The notes beneath the pieces are model-generated. The model was not told the DNA's origin, searched no databases, and saw only the letters and a program-made list of their open reading frames with translations. A DNA stretch of 64,000 nt from Methanococcoides sp. EBM-47. GTDB lineage: Archaea; Halobacteriota; Methanosarcinia; Methanosarcinales; Methanosarcinaceae. Within the stretch, counting starts at the first letter, position 1, and every line of letters starts with the position of its first letter. Where the stretch lies: contig MPPA01000052.1 in assembly GCA_001896725.1 (NCBI GenBank), forward strand, positions 151,263-215,262. The letters are read 5' to 3'. Shown piece by piece: positions 45,040 through 54,589 of this stretch. Both the position numbers and the translations under genes were made by a program.

Positions 45040-45983
45040 TTGATATCAGTATAGATGGAGGGGCTATTAATAGTTCTTCTTGCAGTGGATACTTCCCAGT
45101 GGATACTATCCGAAATACCATCCGGGCAGATCATAATATATGTACCTTTACCGAAAAGATCAACTGTACCGTTTCCTGTTACATCAATTGATATTTCGCT
45201 TGCCTCTACTATGAAAACCGATCTTTGCACTGAGATGTTCACTGTAGCATCATTTATCTTATAATAAGATTGCCTATCCTCGGGTTTTTCTGATTTTTTA
45301 AATTCGTATTTACCTACTATGGTAAGAGGTACTTTTCGGGTATCTAGAAGGCCTACTATATAAAAAACACCATTCCTAATAGAAATACTGGCATTCAGAT
45401 CGCCCACTAGCAACACTCTTCCTGTACCTGTTGCAGAAAGTGTGCATTCCTCATATAATTTAACATGTCCTGGAAGCATCTTTTTCATTTCGTTGAAGAT
45501 ATCCAGCAGTATTGAATTAGATCGTTTCAGGTTCTCCCTGGATAGTTGTAAATATAGTTCTGTTTCAAGCTCTGCACATTCTGGGCCTGTACAGTCGTTA
45601 TGGTCCTGATCTGCGAGTTCATGGTACGTTTTCGCATTGGATATCAAAATTTTATACTCATCAAGAAGAGATCTTAGCTTTTGAACATCTTTACCTTCTT
45701 CCTCAAAACTAAGTGTTCTTGAATCTAACTCCTCTGCTATCAGATATGCTTCAGATATGATAATGTTGAGCTCCTCGCTTTCATTCATGAGAACTGGACG
45801 AACGTGAGAATTTCCTGTCTTAATATGGTCATGAGAAGAAAGAACAGCTAAAGATGCCGGAACAAGACTGTAACCTGGTTTATAGTTCTGACCTCTGTTC
45901 TGAATAGAGGTTTTATCTGCACATCCACCTACAATTGTAACCAAGATGATCGCTAATATAAGCACTATAGCCTTGTGATTCAT
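45036..45983 (-). CDS. Lipoprotein coupled to the membrane regulator
   Basis: A 315-residue secreted protein with signal and lipobox IVGGC (C21). The middle third is helical (EELNIIISEAYLIAEELDSR, RENLKRSNSILLDIFNEM), the last third beta-rich with repeated short strands (TGTGRVLLVGDLNASISI, SEISIDVTGNGTVDLFGKGT). This second part looks like a small beta-helix or polymer-binding domain. I do not recognise a family. It is translationally coupled to the winged-helix membrane protein, so the two probably form one signalling unit. I start at the ATG at 45983; three codons upstream is another ATG. Confidence 0.78.
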   Translation of the reverse strand: MNHKAIVLILAIILVTIVGGCADKTSIQNRGQNYKPGYSLVPASLAVLSSHDHIKTGNSHVRPVLMNESEELNIIISEAYLIAEELDSRTLSFEEEGKDVQKLRSLLDEYKILISNAKTYHELADQDHNDCTGPECAELETELYLQLSRENLKRSNSILLDIFNEMKKMLPGHVKLYEECTLSATGTGRVLLVGDLNASISIRNGVFYIVGLLDTRKVPLTIVGKYEFKKSEKPEDRQSYYKINDATVNISVQRSVFIVEASEISIDVTGNGTVDLFGKGTYIMICPDGISDSIHWEVSTARRTINSPSIYTDIK

Positions 45984-46052
45984 GTGACCCATATACCTAT
46001 ACTTTTCTGCCCGGCCATTTTCGTCACGTTTAGATCTTGCGGACTGGCCAAT

Positions 46053-46199
46053 ATGTCAATTTAATAAGACATTGAACTACAATATAAATATGTTCGATGG
46101 ATCTTTTATAGCGTGTGTTAGTACAAAGCTTAAAATTAGAGAAGTACTGACATCGTGTATGAATAAAACGCTTTCAGTAACTTCGAATTGATCCGAAGT
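46053..46199. promoter_or_regulatory. Divergent promoter region with two inverted repeats
   Basis: Between the regulator pair (minus) and the META lipoprotein (plus) lie ATGTC-10 bp-GACAT (46053-46072), just past a minus-strand TATA-like element at about 46082-46091, and ACTTCG-8 bp-CGAAGT (46180-46199) about 55 bp before the META start. They differ from each other and have short arms, so either could be chance. Their placement suits autoregulation and control of the divergent gene. Confidence 0.3.
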
Positions 46200-46253
46200 C
46201 AAAGAAATGGATAAATAGTAACAGGTATTACTCAGAGTAGATGGTGAAAACCT

Positions 46254-47123
46254 ATGTTAAATATAAAAAAAATATCGACTTTATTTCTAATATTTGTTCT
46301 GGCAAGTGCCGCCCTTCTGATATCCGGTTGCACTGACAAGACAGATATTAACGAAGGGACAGGCAATGGACAACCAGGTTCTGAAGCTGTATCCATTGAT
46401 GATATCGCTGACATTAACTGGCAATGGTCAGCATTAATCGGGGATGAGGACATTAATCTACCAAGTATCTCTGATCCACAAAGATATACAATAACATTTT
46501 CAAAAGACGGGACATATGGTATCAAGGCAGACTGTAACAATGGAGGCGGTGAATATGCTCTTGAAGGGGATCGTCTCACAATAGAGCCCGGATTTGCCAC
46601 TCTTGTATATTGTGGCCCGGAATCTCTTGATACACAATACCTTTCCCTTCTGCATAATGTGACGGGTCTTTCGATGGAAGATGGGAAACTGGTCCTTAGC
46701 TTTGAAGAGGATGGCAAAAAAATGATATTTGTTAGAGAAGGTCCTTCTTCTGCGGATGGTAGTATATTGGGTATTGAATGGCAGTGGACAGAGATAAAAG
46801 AAGTTTCTGGGGATGCTGTCAATCGGACTGTAGTTCCTAAACCGGAAAACTATAATATCGTGTTTCAGGAAGATGAACGATACTCCATCAAAGCGGACTG
46901 CAATGTTGGAAATGGAGAATATACTATTAAAAATAACAATCTTACGGTTTCAGCACCAGCCCTTACCAGGGCATACTGTGGCCCGGAGTCCATGGATACA
47001 TTGTATCTCTCCATGCTGAGCAATGTAACGGCCTTCTCACTGGAGAACGAACAACTTGTACTCAGTCTGGGTGACAGTGGCAATGAAATGATCTTTGACA
47101 GAGGGGTTGCAAACAAGCAGTAA
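46254..47123 (+). CDS. Lipoprotein with two META domains
   Basis: A 289-residue lipoprotein with lipobox LLISGC (C26). Two META-type (HslJ-like) domains follow at about 50-155 and 168-285; they align with each other through YTITFSKDGTYGIKADCNNG / YNIVFQEDERYSIKADCNVG and VYCGPESLDTQYLSLL / AYCGPESMDTLYLSML. Each holds a Cys pair that probably forms a disulfide. META domains are found in secreted or periplasmic stress proteins; the function is not known. The gene is divergent from the lipoprotein-regulator pair, which makes it a candidate target. Confidence 0.88.
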   Translation: MLNIKKISTLFLIFVLASAALLISGCTDKTDINEGTGNGQPGSEAVSIDDIADINWQWSALIGDEDINLPSISDPQRYTITFSKDGTYGIKADCNNGGGEYALEGDRLTIEPGFATLVYCGPESLDTQYLSLLHNVTGLSMEDGKLVLSFEEDGKKMIFVREGPSSADGSILGIEWQWTEIKEVSGDAVNRTVVPKPENYNIVFQEDERYSIKADCNVGNGEYTIKNNNLTVSAPALTRAYCGPESMDTLYLSMLSNVTAFSLENEQLVLSLGDSGNEMIFDRGVANKQ

Positions 47124-47377
47124 AATCTGCTTGTCCCTTTCTTTTTTCTTCACTTGAAAAGAACATGTTCAAATAAAAGCCCATATAAAAACAAACATTG
47201 CTACTTTGAATTTTATTATGGAGTTGAATGGATTTCAACAATGTGGTCCTCAAAGGGCCGTTAGATATTGCATGTTTCCTGTTGTGTTGGAAATGTTGTC
47301 AGGGAAGTTCTTAAATGAGTTCATTCCCCTGCATCTGACAAAAGCAGTGTACTGGACAGCTGTGTAGGCCCGTAATA

Positions 47378-47665
47378 TTATATATCAGTTTTTCCAAGCA
47401 GTCTTTCAAGGGCATTAGCCTGCACAAAAACAACTTCTCTTTGACCCTTACGGTTTGTATAAAGACCAATGAATACGACTAAGAGACCTAGTTCTGGGTT
47501 CAGGGAAGTCAAGATCACACCAATGAGCATTATAAAAGAGGATATAATACCCTTTAAGGCTCCTTTTCTATAGGACATTATCCTTGTGCGCTTGAAGATA
47601 CGTATGTCCCTCAATGTAAGGAACAACACAACAAAATAGGCCATGATAGCTATGTAAATGTACAT
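47378..47665 (-). CDS. Small membrane protein, unknown function
   Basis: A 95-residue protein with three hydrophobic segments: an N-terminal one (IAIMAYFVVLFLTL), then a basic loop (RDIRIFKRTRIMSYRKG), a helix (GIISSFIMLIGVILTSL) and a third (GLLVVFIGLY) before a polar tail. GAGGGAGAG before the ATG at 47665 supports the start. I do not recognise the family. It is isolated between the META gene and dinB. Confidence 0.7.
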   Translation of the reverse strand: MYIYIAIMAYFVVLFLTLRDIRIFKRTRIMSYRKGALKGIISSFIMLIGVILTSLNPELGLLVVFIGLYTNRKGQREVVFVQANALERLLGKTDI

Positions 47666-47795
47666 TGGCTCTCCCTCACTGTTAAATAAGTAGATGATGT
47701 TATTTTAACACACCGGAAATAGATCGTTCGGACAGATTACTTTCACTGTGCATGGATCGGAAATTATAAACACTGAATTATATATGGAGCTCTAA

Positions 47796-48878
47796 ATGAG
47801 CAAAGACCAAAACCGCATAACACTGCACATCGATATGGACAGTTTTTACTCATCAGTGGAAATAAGAGAAAGACCCGAGATCCGGGGAAAGCCCGTGGTA
47901 GTGGGCTCTGACCCTAAGAATGGTACAGGAAGAGGAGTGGTCAGCACTTGTTCATATGAAGCCCGCAAATATGGCATACATTCAGCAATGCCTATATCAA
48001 AAGCATATAAGCTGTGCCCTAATGCTGTATATTTACCGGTGAACATGGAACTGTACAAAAGTACATCTTCCAGGGTAATGGAAATACTTAGAGGGTTTTC
48101 TTTCAAATTCCAGCAGGTCAGCGTGGATGAAGCATACATGGAGCTTAGTAAAGATATCACTGATTATGATAAAGCTATTGATATCGCAAAGAGAATAAAG
48201 GAAGATATACTGCGCAGGGAAGGGCTTACATGTTCTGTAGGAATAGCCCAAAATAAAGTGATAGCCAAAATAGCATCCGATTTCAATAAGCCAGATGGTC
48301 TTACAGTGGTATATCCCGAAGAAGTGGAACGGTTCCTGGACCCTTTACCCATATCTAAAATACCAGGTATTGGAAAGAAAACTGCTTTCCATTTACGCGA
48401 AATGGGATTGGATAAAGTTGGACAGTTGGCGGCATACGATGTGCAGCTGCTCATAGCGAGATTCGGAAAATTCGGACTAATGATGCATCGAATGGCTAAC
48501 GGTATCGACGATAGGGAAGTGGAGGAAACAGAAGGGGTTAAATCCATCAGCAAGGAAGACACCTTCGATGAAGATATAGAGGGTCCGGATGCCATAAAAA
48601 GAGTCTTTTACTCCCTGTCAGAGAAAGTGCATGCATCTCTTCTGAAAAAAAGATATCGTTTTCGTACAATTACTATCAGGGTAAGGTATAGCAACTTCAG
48701 TACATATACAAGGTCCAGAACTTTAAGTTGTGCAAGTACAGATCTCTATGTCATGAGAAGGGAAGTACTGTATCTCATGAAAGAGTTCATGGGTACCGGA
48801 AAGTTCAGACTGCTTGGAGTTGGAGTATCGAACCTTGAGAAAATAGATGAAAGGCAAACATTGATCACAGATTACTGA
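47796..48878 (+). CDS. dinB: DNA polymerase IV (Y family)
   Basis: A 360-residue translesion DNA polymerase of the DinB/Dbh family. LHIDMDSFYSSVE near residue 10 and QVSVDEAYMEL near 107 provide the catalytic acidic residues; SYEARKYGIHSAMP is in the finger domain; IPGIGKKTAFHL near 188 is the thumb helix-hairpin-helix. The little-finger domain follows, but there is no C-terminal PIP box that I can point to with confidence (ITDY is at the very end). GGAGCTCTAA lies before the ATG. Confidence 0.95.
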   Translation: MSKDQNRITLHIDMDSFYSSVEIRERPEIRGKPVVVGSDPKNGTGRGVVSTCSYEARKYGIHSAMPISKAYKLCPNAVYLPVNMELYKSTSSRVMEILRGFSFKFQQVSVDEAYMELSKDITDYDKAIDIAKRIKEDILRREGLTCSVGIAQNKVIAKIASDFNKPDGLTVVYPEEVERFLDPLPISKIPGIGKKTAFHLREMGLDKVGQLAAYDVQLLIARFGKFGLMMHRMANGIDDREVEETEGVKSISKEDTFDEDIEGPDAIKRVFYSLSEKVHASLLKKRYRFRTITIRVRYSNFSTYTRSRTLSCASTDLYVMRREVLYLMKEFMGTGKFRLLGVGVSNLEKIDERQTLITDY

Positions 48879-48904
48879 AACACTTGTTCATGATGCTTAA
48901 TGAG

Positions 48905-49671
48905 CTACCAGATCCCCATGGAATTTAGATCAACAATTCCAGTAACGCAGAGAAGGACCACCATCAAGGGTTGATGTATGATATATATGAACAGTGATCT
49001 TTTTCCAATGAGCTCAAGGGCGGATATCACTCTATGATCAGAAAAATCGGGCAGGTAATATTTACGATGATAATCCGGGTACATCACGTTGCCTGTGAAT
49101 ATTCCCAGCATAATAACCCCAAACCAAGGAGATAAAGGAAAATAATCAAGGCTTTGAAAATATGGAGGTGTGATGCCAAGCCATATAAGCCATGGAGAAT
49201 CGACTGAAAGGTTTTTCATCAATCCTCCTGAGAAAAGAACAATAAGCCCACCGATAAGATTGGGAAAATGATATTTCAATAAAGGATATGATAATATGAT
49301 AGCTGTACCAATGAAGTGCAGAACACCGAACACTATGACCTTATCCGGAAATAGCACCCAGCTTGTCAGAGTGAAGACCATGCCCCAGAGAATGATATGA
49401 AAGCCCCTTTTAAGATATTTACTAAAGCTTACCTTCAAGCCAGAAGCCTTACTTCTGGAACGGCTGAGCGTCAGGGAAACGCCTACTAGAAAAATGAAAA
49501 GTATAGCTGCACTTCTGCCGATATAAAATACAGGCCCTGACCAGACGTCCACGTGGAACACACCGAAGAACACCATATCATAAAAGAAATGGAAAAGCAC
49601 CATAAAGAATATGGCAATCCCCCTTAGCGCATCTATTTCTCAAAACCGGCTGTGAACGCCGCACATTGCAT
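48905..49671 (-). CDS. DUF1624/HGSNAT-type membrane protein with apparent frameshift
   Basis: The open frame from 49603 (232 residues) begins MVLFHFFYDMVFFG, but the same frame upstream encodes IDALRGIAIFF, the usual N-terminus of this acyltransferase-like family (PF07786). It is cut off by a TGA. In the adjacent frame an ATG at 49671, with GGAG upstream, gives MQCAAFTAGFEK and then a TAG. Adding one A to the AAA at 49636-49638 would join the two as FEKIDALRGI. So the gene has a 1-base deletion, a sequencing error or a real frameshift. About six to seven membrane segments; the family includes lysosomal heparan acetyltransferase relatives. Confidence 0.8.
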
Positions 49672-49687
49672 GCTGCTCCGGAAATCA

Positions 49688-50113
49688 TCACTTTTTCTTT
49701 TCTTTTCTCTCTGACTTAAAAACTGAGGGCAGGTGTAGAGCATATGTACCATCTTCCTTGATGGCCATGATGATCTCCTTACGCTGCAATAAGGAATCCA
49801 GATTAAGCTCGTACGATCCGGGACCAAGTATACGAACGGATTCCACCCTGTCACCATCCTCCTCAATGACACTGCGTTCCTGTTTTTCTATACCTATGAT
49901 CTCATCTATCTCTTTTATCAACTTCTCTGCCGGAGTCTCTTGCTTGTGGGTTTCGTCAAGGGTCTCATGGTCAGCATTTTCCGAGATTTGGTGCTCTTCT
50001 TCAGGATCCTTGACGTAGAGAAACTTGTTCCACCCACATGAAGGGCAGCCACTTAGGATCACTGAGGCCCCATCAACAAATAATTCTCCACATCTGGTGC
50101 ACTTATGTGACAT
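49688..50113 (-). CDS. OapC/ArvC-type zinc-ribbon protein
   Basis: A 141-residue protein. The N-terminal 30 residues are a zinc ribbon: KCTRCGELF and SGCPSCGWNKF give two CxxC pairs. A long acidic linker follows (about 40-85), then a small beta-rich domain (VRILGPGSYELNLDSLLQRK, AIKEDGTYALHLPSVF). This layout matches the COG3364/OapC family conserved in Euryarchaeota. It may bind RNA or a protein partner; function is unknown. GGTGAAAT precedes the ATG. The DUF1624 gene follows 16 bp downstream. Confidence 0.82.
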   Translation of the reverse strand: MSHKCTRCGELFVDGASVILSGCPSCGWNKFLYVKDPEEEHQISENADHETLDETHKQETPAEKLIKEIDEIIGIEKQERSVIEEDGDRVESVRILGPGSYELNLDSLLQRKEIIMAIKEDGTYALHLPSVFKSERKEKKK

Positions 50114-50581
50114 ATTTCACCGTTTTTTAATTAGCGCAGGGATATATTAAAACCCTTCCTATTGAAACGCCTTGCATTATACATTGAAATAACAAAATTT
50201 TCCAAAAAGGAGGTTTATAGAAATTCTCACAAACTTTGCCCTTCACCACATCAAAATGAAAATAAAGCAATTATTCTACTTCCCCACATTATGACCAAAA
50301 TATCTAAACTAACTATTCTAGTTGATGTTTCTGTACATATTTTTTCACTTTGCTCATAAAATTTGAATCTGACAGACAAACATGTGATCAGAATTTTTCC
50401 TCAATGCATGGTGCGCCATATAATATATATATATATATATATATATTGCACGTGTGTGTATGCGTGTGCGTATATCCATAATACTAAATTTTTAAATATG
50501 TTCTTTTGCTGAAGCTCCCATCGCAACATTTATCTATAATGATATCGTTGGATGGGAGTACATCCGATACACAAAATATGA
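50114..50581. other. Spacer upstream of the initiator tRNA
   Basis: About 470 bp with low complexity and no supported gene. A 65-codon frame at 50162-50359 lacks a ribosome-binding site. The spacer contains the AT repeat at 50423-50446 followed by a GT-rich stretch, and a TTTAAATA element near 50491, a likely TATA box for the tRNA. Confidence 0.4.
50423..50446. repeat. (AT)12 dinucleotide repeat
   Basis: Twelve perfect AT units, followed by a GTGTGTATGCGTGTGCG stretch. It lies about 140 bp upstream of tRNA-Met. It can extrude as a cruciform or slip; no known role. Confidence 0.9.
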
Positions 50582-50656
50582 AGCGGGGTAGGGTAGCCAG
50601 GAGATCCCGACGGGCTCATAACCCGTAGACCAATGGTTCGAATCCATTCCCCGCTA
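50582..50656 (+). tRNA. Initiator tRNA-Met (anticodon CAU)
   Basis: The cloverleaf is clear: acceptor AGCGGGG/CCCCGCT, D arm GGGTAGCCAGGAGATCCC, anticodon stem ACGGG/CCCGT around CTCATAA, T arm with GGTTCGAAT. The A1-T72 acceptor start and three consecutive G-C pairs in the anticodon stem next to the loop identify the initiator form. No encoded CCA and no intron. Confidence 0.95.
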
Positions 50657-50848
50657 CTAATTTTTAATTGATCGTATGCATCTTTGTTAATGTAATACAA
50701 CATGTTGTTGTTCAGCCTATAGGAATATTACAAGAATTTTTTTACAAATAAATGAAGTTCTATAGAACATATACTAAACTTATCCAAAAGCTTTATGATA
50801 CTATATGACTTATTTTATGCATAAGAGAAACAGGGGGATCACAATACT

Positions 50849-51313
50849 ATGCAGAGTGGAATATATAAAAAGATACTTATTGCAACCGATGGTTCAGAAA
50901 ATGCTAAGCATGCGGCGTCCTCAGCAATTGATATCACAAGATTGGCAGGAGCAAAATTATATGCCTTGAATGTCTTGCCTGACATACCTCATCTTTCATA
51001 TTTTGGTATGCCAATCGAGAATCCAAAGGGGATTTCCCTCGAAGAAAAAAAATTTGAAGAACACCTGGAAGCTGATGGGAAGAAAGCACTTGATGTAGTA
51101 GTGGAAATGGGAAAAAAAGAAGGAGTAGAAGTTGAGCCAGTGATGAAAAAAGGGCATCCAGGTTCTGTAATAATCGATTTTGCAGAGAAGAACGATATTG
51201 ATCTGATAGTAGTGGGTACTCTGGGAAGGTCTGGCATCGACAGGGTATTGGTAGGAAGCGTGGCAGTGGATGTTGCAAGGCGTGCAAAGACACGAGTGAT
51301 GATAGTTAAATGA
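50849..51313 (+). CDS. Universal stress protein (UspA family)
   Basis: A 154-residue ATP-binding type USP. KKILIATDGSENAKHA near residue 7 opens the fold, and VVGTLGRSGIDRVLVGSVA near 122 is the Gx2Gx9G(S/T) nucleotide motif. A somewhat long insertion after strand 2 (HLSYFGMPIENPKGISLEEK) is common in archaeal members. Members act as dimers in stress and redox adaptation, usually with unknown partners. GGGGATCAC precedes the ATG. It is a single-gene unit. Confidence 0.93.
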   Translation: MQSGIYKKILIATDGSENAKHAASSAIDITRLAGAKLYALNVLPDIPHLSYFGMPIENPKGISLEEKKFEEHLEADGKKALDVVVEMGKKEGVEVEPVMKKGHPGSVIIDFAEKNDIDLIVVGTLGRSGIDRVLVGSVAVDVARRAKTRVMIVK

Positions 51314-51511
51314 AATTGATTTAGAACGGTCTTACATTTTCTTTATTTTCTTATTGTGTTAAGAAGAACATGAAATATCCCATGAGCTGAGCGTATATTT
51401 ATTATACCATATGCTTGAGAGATGTAAGATATTGAAGAGAAGAACCTGCAATATGATTAAATAAAGGCAACCTTCTAATAATGGAAAAGAACTGAACAGG
51501 ACGATCCTTAA

Positions 51512-52831
51512 ATGGTAATGGAAAAACTCGGAAACTCCTTGCAGGATGCACTTAAGAAACTCGTCAAATCCGGCAGGATAGACGAACACACAGTTAATGA
51601 AGTGGTAAAGGACATCCAAAGGGCAATGCTACAGGCCGATGTTAATGTCAAGCTTGTCATGTCGATGTCAAACCGTATCAAAGAACGTGCAATGAAAGAA
51701 GATGTGCCCTCGGGAATGAACCCACGGGAGCATGTGATAAGGATCGTATATCAGGAGCTTATCAATATCATCGGCAAAGGGACCGATATTCCCTTGAGGC
51801 CTCAGAAGATCATGATGATAGGTCTTCAGGGTAGCGGTAAGACCACCACCACATCAAAGCTTGCAAGATATTTCCAGCGCAAAGGTTTGCGACCGGCTGT
51901 GATATGTGCAGATACGTTCAGGCCCGGTGCATACCAGCAGTTGAAGACGCTCTGTGACAAACTTAACGTCGCTTTTTATGGAGAGGAAGGAAACCCCGAT
52001 GCAGTGGGGATTGTAAAAGTAGGTTTAAAGGAAGTGGAAAAATACGATGTGATCATAATAGACACTGCGGGGCGACACTCCCTTGAAAAGGACCTCATTG
52101 AAGAAATGGAGCAGATCCATGCAATTGCACAACCGGATCATAAACTACTTGTACTTGATGGTGCGATAGGTCAGCAGGCAAGCGAACAGGCGAGAGCGTT
52201 CAACAATTCTATCGGTATCTCAGGAGTTGTTATCTCTAAACTGGATGGTACAGCAAAGGGCGGTGGGGCCATATCTGCTGTTTCTGAAACAAATTCTTCC
52301 ATTGCGTTCATTGGTGTGGGAGAAACACCTGAAGACCTGGAGAAGTTCGAGCCTGACAGGTTCATATCTAAATTACTTGGAATGGGCGATATAAAAGGAT
52401 TAATAGAAAAAGCCCAGGAAAATCTGAAAGAAGAAGAACTTGACATGGAAGCCATGATGAGAGGACGCTTCACTCTCAAAGACATGTACAAACAGTTGGA
52501 AACCCTTAACAAAATGGGACCTATGAAACAGATCATGCAGATGCTGCCCCTGGGAGGCATGGGTGTAAAGGTACCTGAGGAAGCATACCAGGTAACGGGA
52601 GAAAAACTTACAAGGTACCGCGTGGTCATGGACTCAATGACAGAGGAAGAAATGCTTAATCCGCGCCTGATAGGAAGTTCAAGGATAAAGCGTATCTCCA
52701 TAGGATCTGGATGTAGTCCAGAAGATGTGAGAGAATTGCTCAAGTATTATAAGACAATGCAGAACACCATGAAGGGATTACGCGGTGGTAAATTCAACAT
52801 GCAGAAAATGATGAAAAAATTCGGCATGTGA
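51512..52831 (+). CDS. srp54: Signal recognition particle protein SRP54
   Basis: SRP54 binds signal sequences on nascent proteins and delivers them to the SRP receptor. The 439-residue protein has the N domain, then the G domain with [15 protein letters not shown] near residue 103, [12 protein letters not shown] near 187 and [11 protein letters not shown] near 245. The Met-rich M domain begins near 300 ([15 protein letters not shown], then [16 protein letters not shown]) and binds 7S RNA and the signal peptide. Two ATGs (51512 and 51518) are possible starts. Confidence 0.97.
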   Translation: MVMEKLGNSLQDALKKLVKSGRIDEHTVNEVVKDIQRAMLQADVNVKLVMSMSNRIKERAMKEDVPSGMNPREHVIRIVYQELINIIGKGTDIPLRPQKIMMIGLQGSGKTTTTSKLARYFQRKGLRPAVICADTFRPGAYQQLKTLCDKLNVAFYGEEGNPDAVGIVKVGLKEVEKYDVIIIDTAGRHSLEKDLIEEMEQIHAIAQPDHKLLVLDGAIGQQASEQARAFNNSIGISGVVISKLDGTAKGGGAISAVSETNSSIAFIGVGETPEDLEKFEPDRFISKLLGMGDIKGLIEKAQENLKEEELDMEAMMRGRFTLKDMYKQLETLNKMGPMKQIMQMLPLGGMGVKVPEEAYQVTGEKLTRYRVVMDSMTEEEMLNPRLIGSSRIKRISIGSGCSPEDVRELLKYYKTMQNTMKGLRGGKFNMQKMMKKFGM

Positions 52832-53060
52832 AACCCAGGCAGATCCTAAGAATAGGGTCGATTCCACTTACTAGACTGCACGTTCTTCGATGGCAGGACT
52901 GTTCATTTTTCTCATGCTACAGGCCCACTCTGGCATTTGTCACAAGTGTGGTGGAACTATATACACTATATACTATGCTATTTTACAATAACATCAGTAA
53001 ATGAGGCAATCTATGAATAATGTAGAAATAAATACTTATAGGGTATAATTAATATATTAA

Positions 53061-54473
53061 ATGGAATTTAAATCGTGCGAGGATGTTGTTTTGAATATCA
53101 TGTCTACCGGAATAGAGGGATTGGACGAGGTTCTTGGAGGAGGGGTCCTTAGTCCCTCGACCACATTCATTGCAGGAACACCTGGAACAGGAAGGACCAC
53201 ACTTGGAATTCAGAGCCTGTGTGTTGCAGCAAGGAAAGGAGAAAAGGTGTTGTACGTAGCTATCTCATCCAAATCCGAAGCTATGATACGGCAGATACTT
53301 TCACGGTTCAGTTTCTTTGAAGAGAGCATAAACATCCGCACCTTTAATGTAAGTAGTGTGGAAAGAGATCCGCTCACCATGCTTGTAGAACTGGGGAACA
53401 TCGTAAGTTCACTTAAACCTGACAGGATACTAATAGACCCTATCACACCTATTGGATTCGGATTCCCTGAAGCTGAAAGGCGCAGATTCATGTATTCTCT
53501 TAATGCTGCAATCAATGAATGGAATGCGGTGGTCTGCTTTACAGGAACTCTGGAACCCAGCGCCGTAAAGAGCAACGTGATCAGCGATATAGTAGACAAC
53601 ATAATATACCTATCCCAGGATCTTGGCATACATATTACCCGGCGATATATCGAACTAATGAAAGTGAGCGGTATGTCATCCATTCAGGGGAAGCATACTT
53701 TTGAGATCGGAACCGATGGCATAGCCGTCTATCCGAAAGACATTGCACAAGCTGATTATTCTATAAACGCTTCTGGCGAACGTATTTCCACTGGCATACC
53801 CTTGCTTGATGAAATGCTTGGGGGAGGATTATTTGAAGGGTCCTCGAACCTCATAGCTGGATCCACGGGTACGGGTAAAACAGTACTTGGACTTAATTTC
53901 ATAATGGAAGGAGCAAAAAAAGGGGAAAACGGCATTATTATCAATTTTGATGAAACCCCGAAGGAACTGTTTTTACATGCTTCAAATTTTGGATGGGATC
54001 TGAAGGGAATGGATAAAAAAGGTAGTTTAAAGATCATACATACCTTACCATCTGCACTGGACCCTAATAAACATATGATGCAAATTAAGAAGGCCATCCG
54101 GGAGACAAAGGCAAAAAGACTATTCTTAGATGCAGTGGAAGGTTTTGATTATGCACTTGTGGACCCGATAGAAAGGAAGCAGCATATTGCTGCTCTCTCA
54201 AGAACGTTCATTAACGAGAGAGTTACATCACTTCTGACCTGCCTTACCCCGAAAAACAAAGAACACCAAAAGATGTGTGACATACAGATAACATCAGTTG
54301 CAGATACTGTCATAATGTTACAACAAAGCCTTGTATCCTCTGGTCTGCAGAAGTCATTATCTATAATCAAAATGAGAGGCAGTGACCATGAAAAAAGCCC
54401 AGCGGTATATGAAATTACCTCAAATGGTTTTGTGATAGAGGATCCCTCCTGTAGGAAAAAGACTGGACCATAA
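53061..54473 (+). CDS. Double KaiC-like ATPase with degenerate N-terminal domain
   Basis: A 470-residue protein of two KaiC/RecA-type domains (about 1-230 and 240-465). Domain 2 looks competent: GSTGTGKT at 267-274 with K273, and INFDETPKEL near 294 with acidic residues after strand 2. Domain 1 has GTPGTGRT at 39-46, so the Walker A lysine is replaced by R45, and the segment matching domain 2's FDE reads YVAISSKSE. Domain 1 may therefore bind but not hydrolyse ATP efficiently. Archaeal KaiC-like proteins of this type often work in signalling; no partner is adjacent. The start is probably the ATG at 53061; an internal ATG at 53100 is possible. Confidence 0.87.
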   Translation: MEFKSCEDVVLNIMSTGIEGLDEVLGGGVLSPSTTFIAGTPGTGRTTLGIQSLCVAARKGEKVLYVAISSKSEAMIRQILSRFSFFEESINIRTFNVSSVERDPLTMLVELGNIVSSLKPDRILIDPITPIGFGFPEAERRRFMYSLNAAINEWNAVVCFTGTLEPSAVKSNVISDIVDNIIYLSQDLGIHITRRYIELMKVSGMSSIQGKHTFEIGTDGIAVYPKDIAQADYSINASGERISTGIPLLDEMLGGGLFEGSSNLIAGSTGTGKTVLGLNFIMEGAKKGENGIIINFDETPKELFLHASNFGWDLKGMDKKGSLKIIHTLPSALDPNKHMMQIKKAIRETKAKRLFLDAVEGFDYALVDPIERKQHIAALSRTFINERVTSLLTCLTPKNKEHQKMCDIQITSVADTVIMLQQSLVSSGLQKSLSIIKMRGSDHEKSPAVYEITSNGFVIEDPSCRKKTGP

Positions 54474-54523
54474 CCTTTTTCTAACGTGCAACAGTCTGAA
54501 AGACACTTGTATGCCTAAGTAAC

Positions 54524-54556
54524 TTTATATACCAGTACCGTGTTACTATGTAACAC
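54524..54556 (+). promoter_or_regulatory. Promoter and palindromic operator of the aromatic amino acid operon
   Basis: A TATA box TTTATATA (54524-54531) is followed by a dyad GTGTTAC-TAT-GTAACAC (54540-54556). The expected transcription start, about 25 bases after the TATA box, falls inside or at the edge of the dyad. Seven perfect base pairs with a 3-base spacer, in this position, fit a repressor operator. It is the only obvious promoter for the five genes downstream. Confidence 0.6.
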
Positions 54557-54589
54557 ACTAACATGGTAATGCGAATGGAGTTCACAAAG

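Noticed and set aside
50162..50359. 65-codon frame before the AT repeat
   Set aside because: AT-rich spacer translation with no start signal or recognisable sequence.
52171..52743. 190-codon minus-strand frame opposite srp54
   Set aside because: Antisense to the conserved G and M domains; no start signals.
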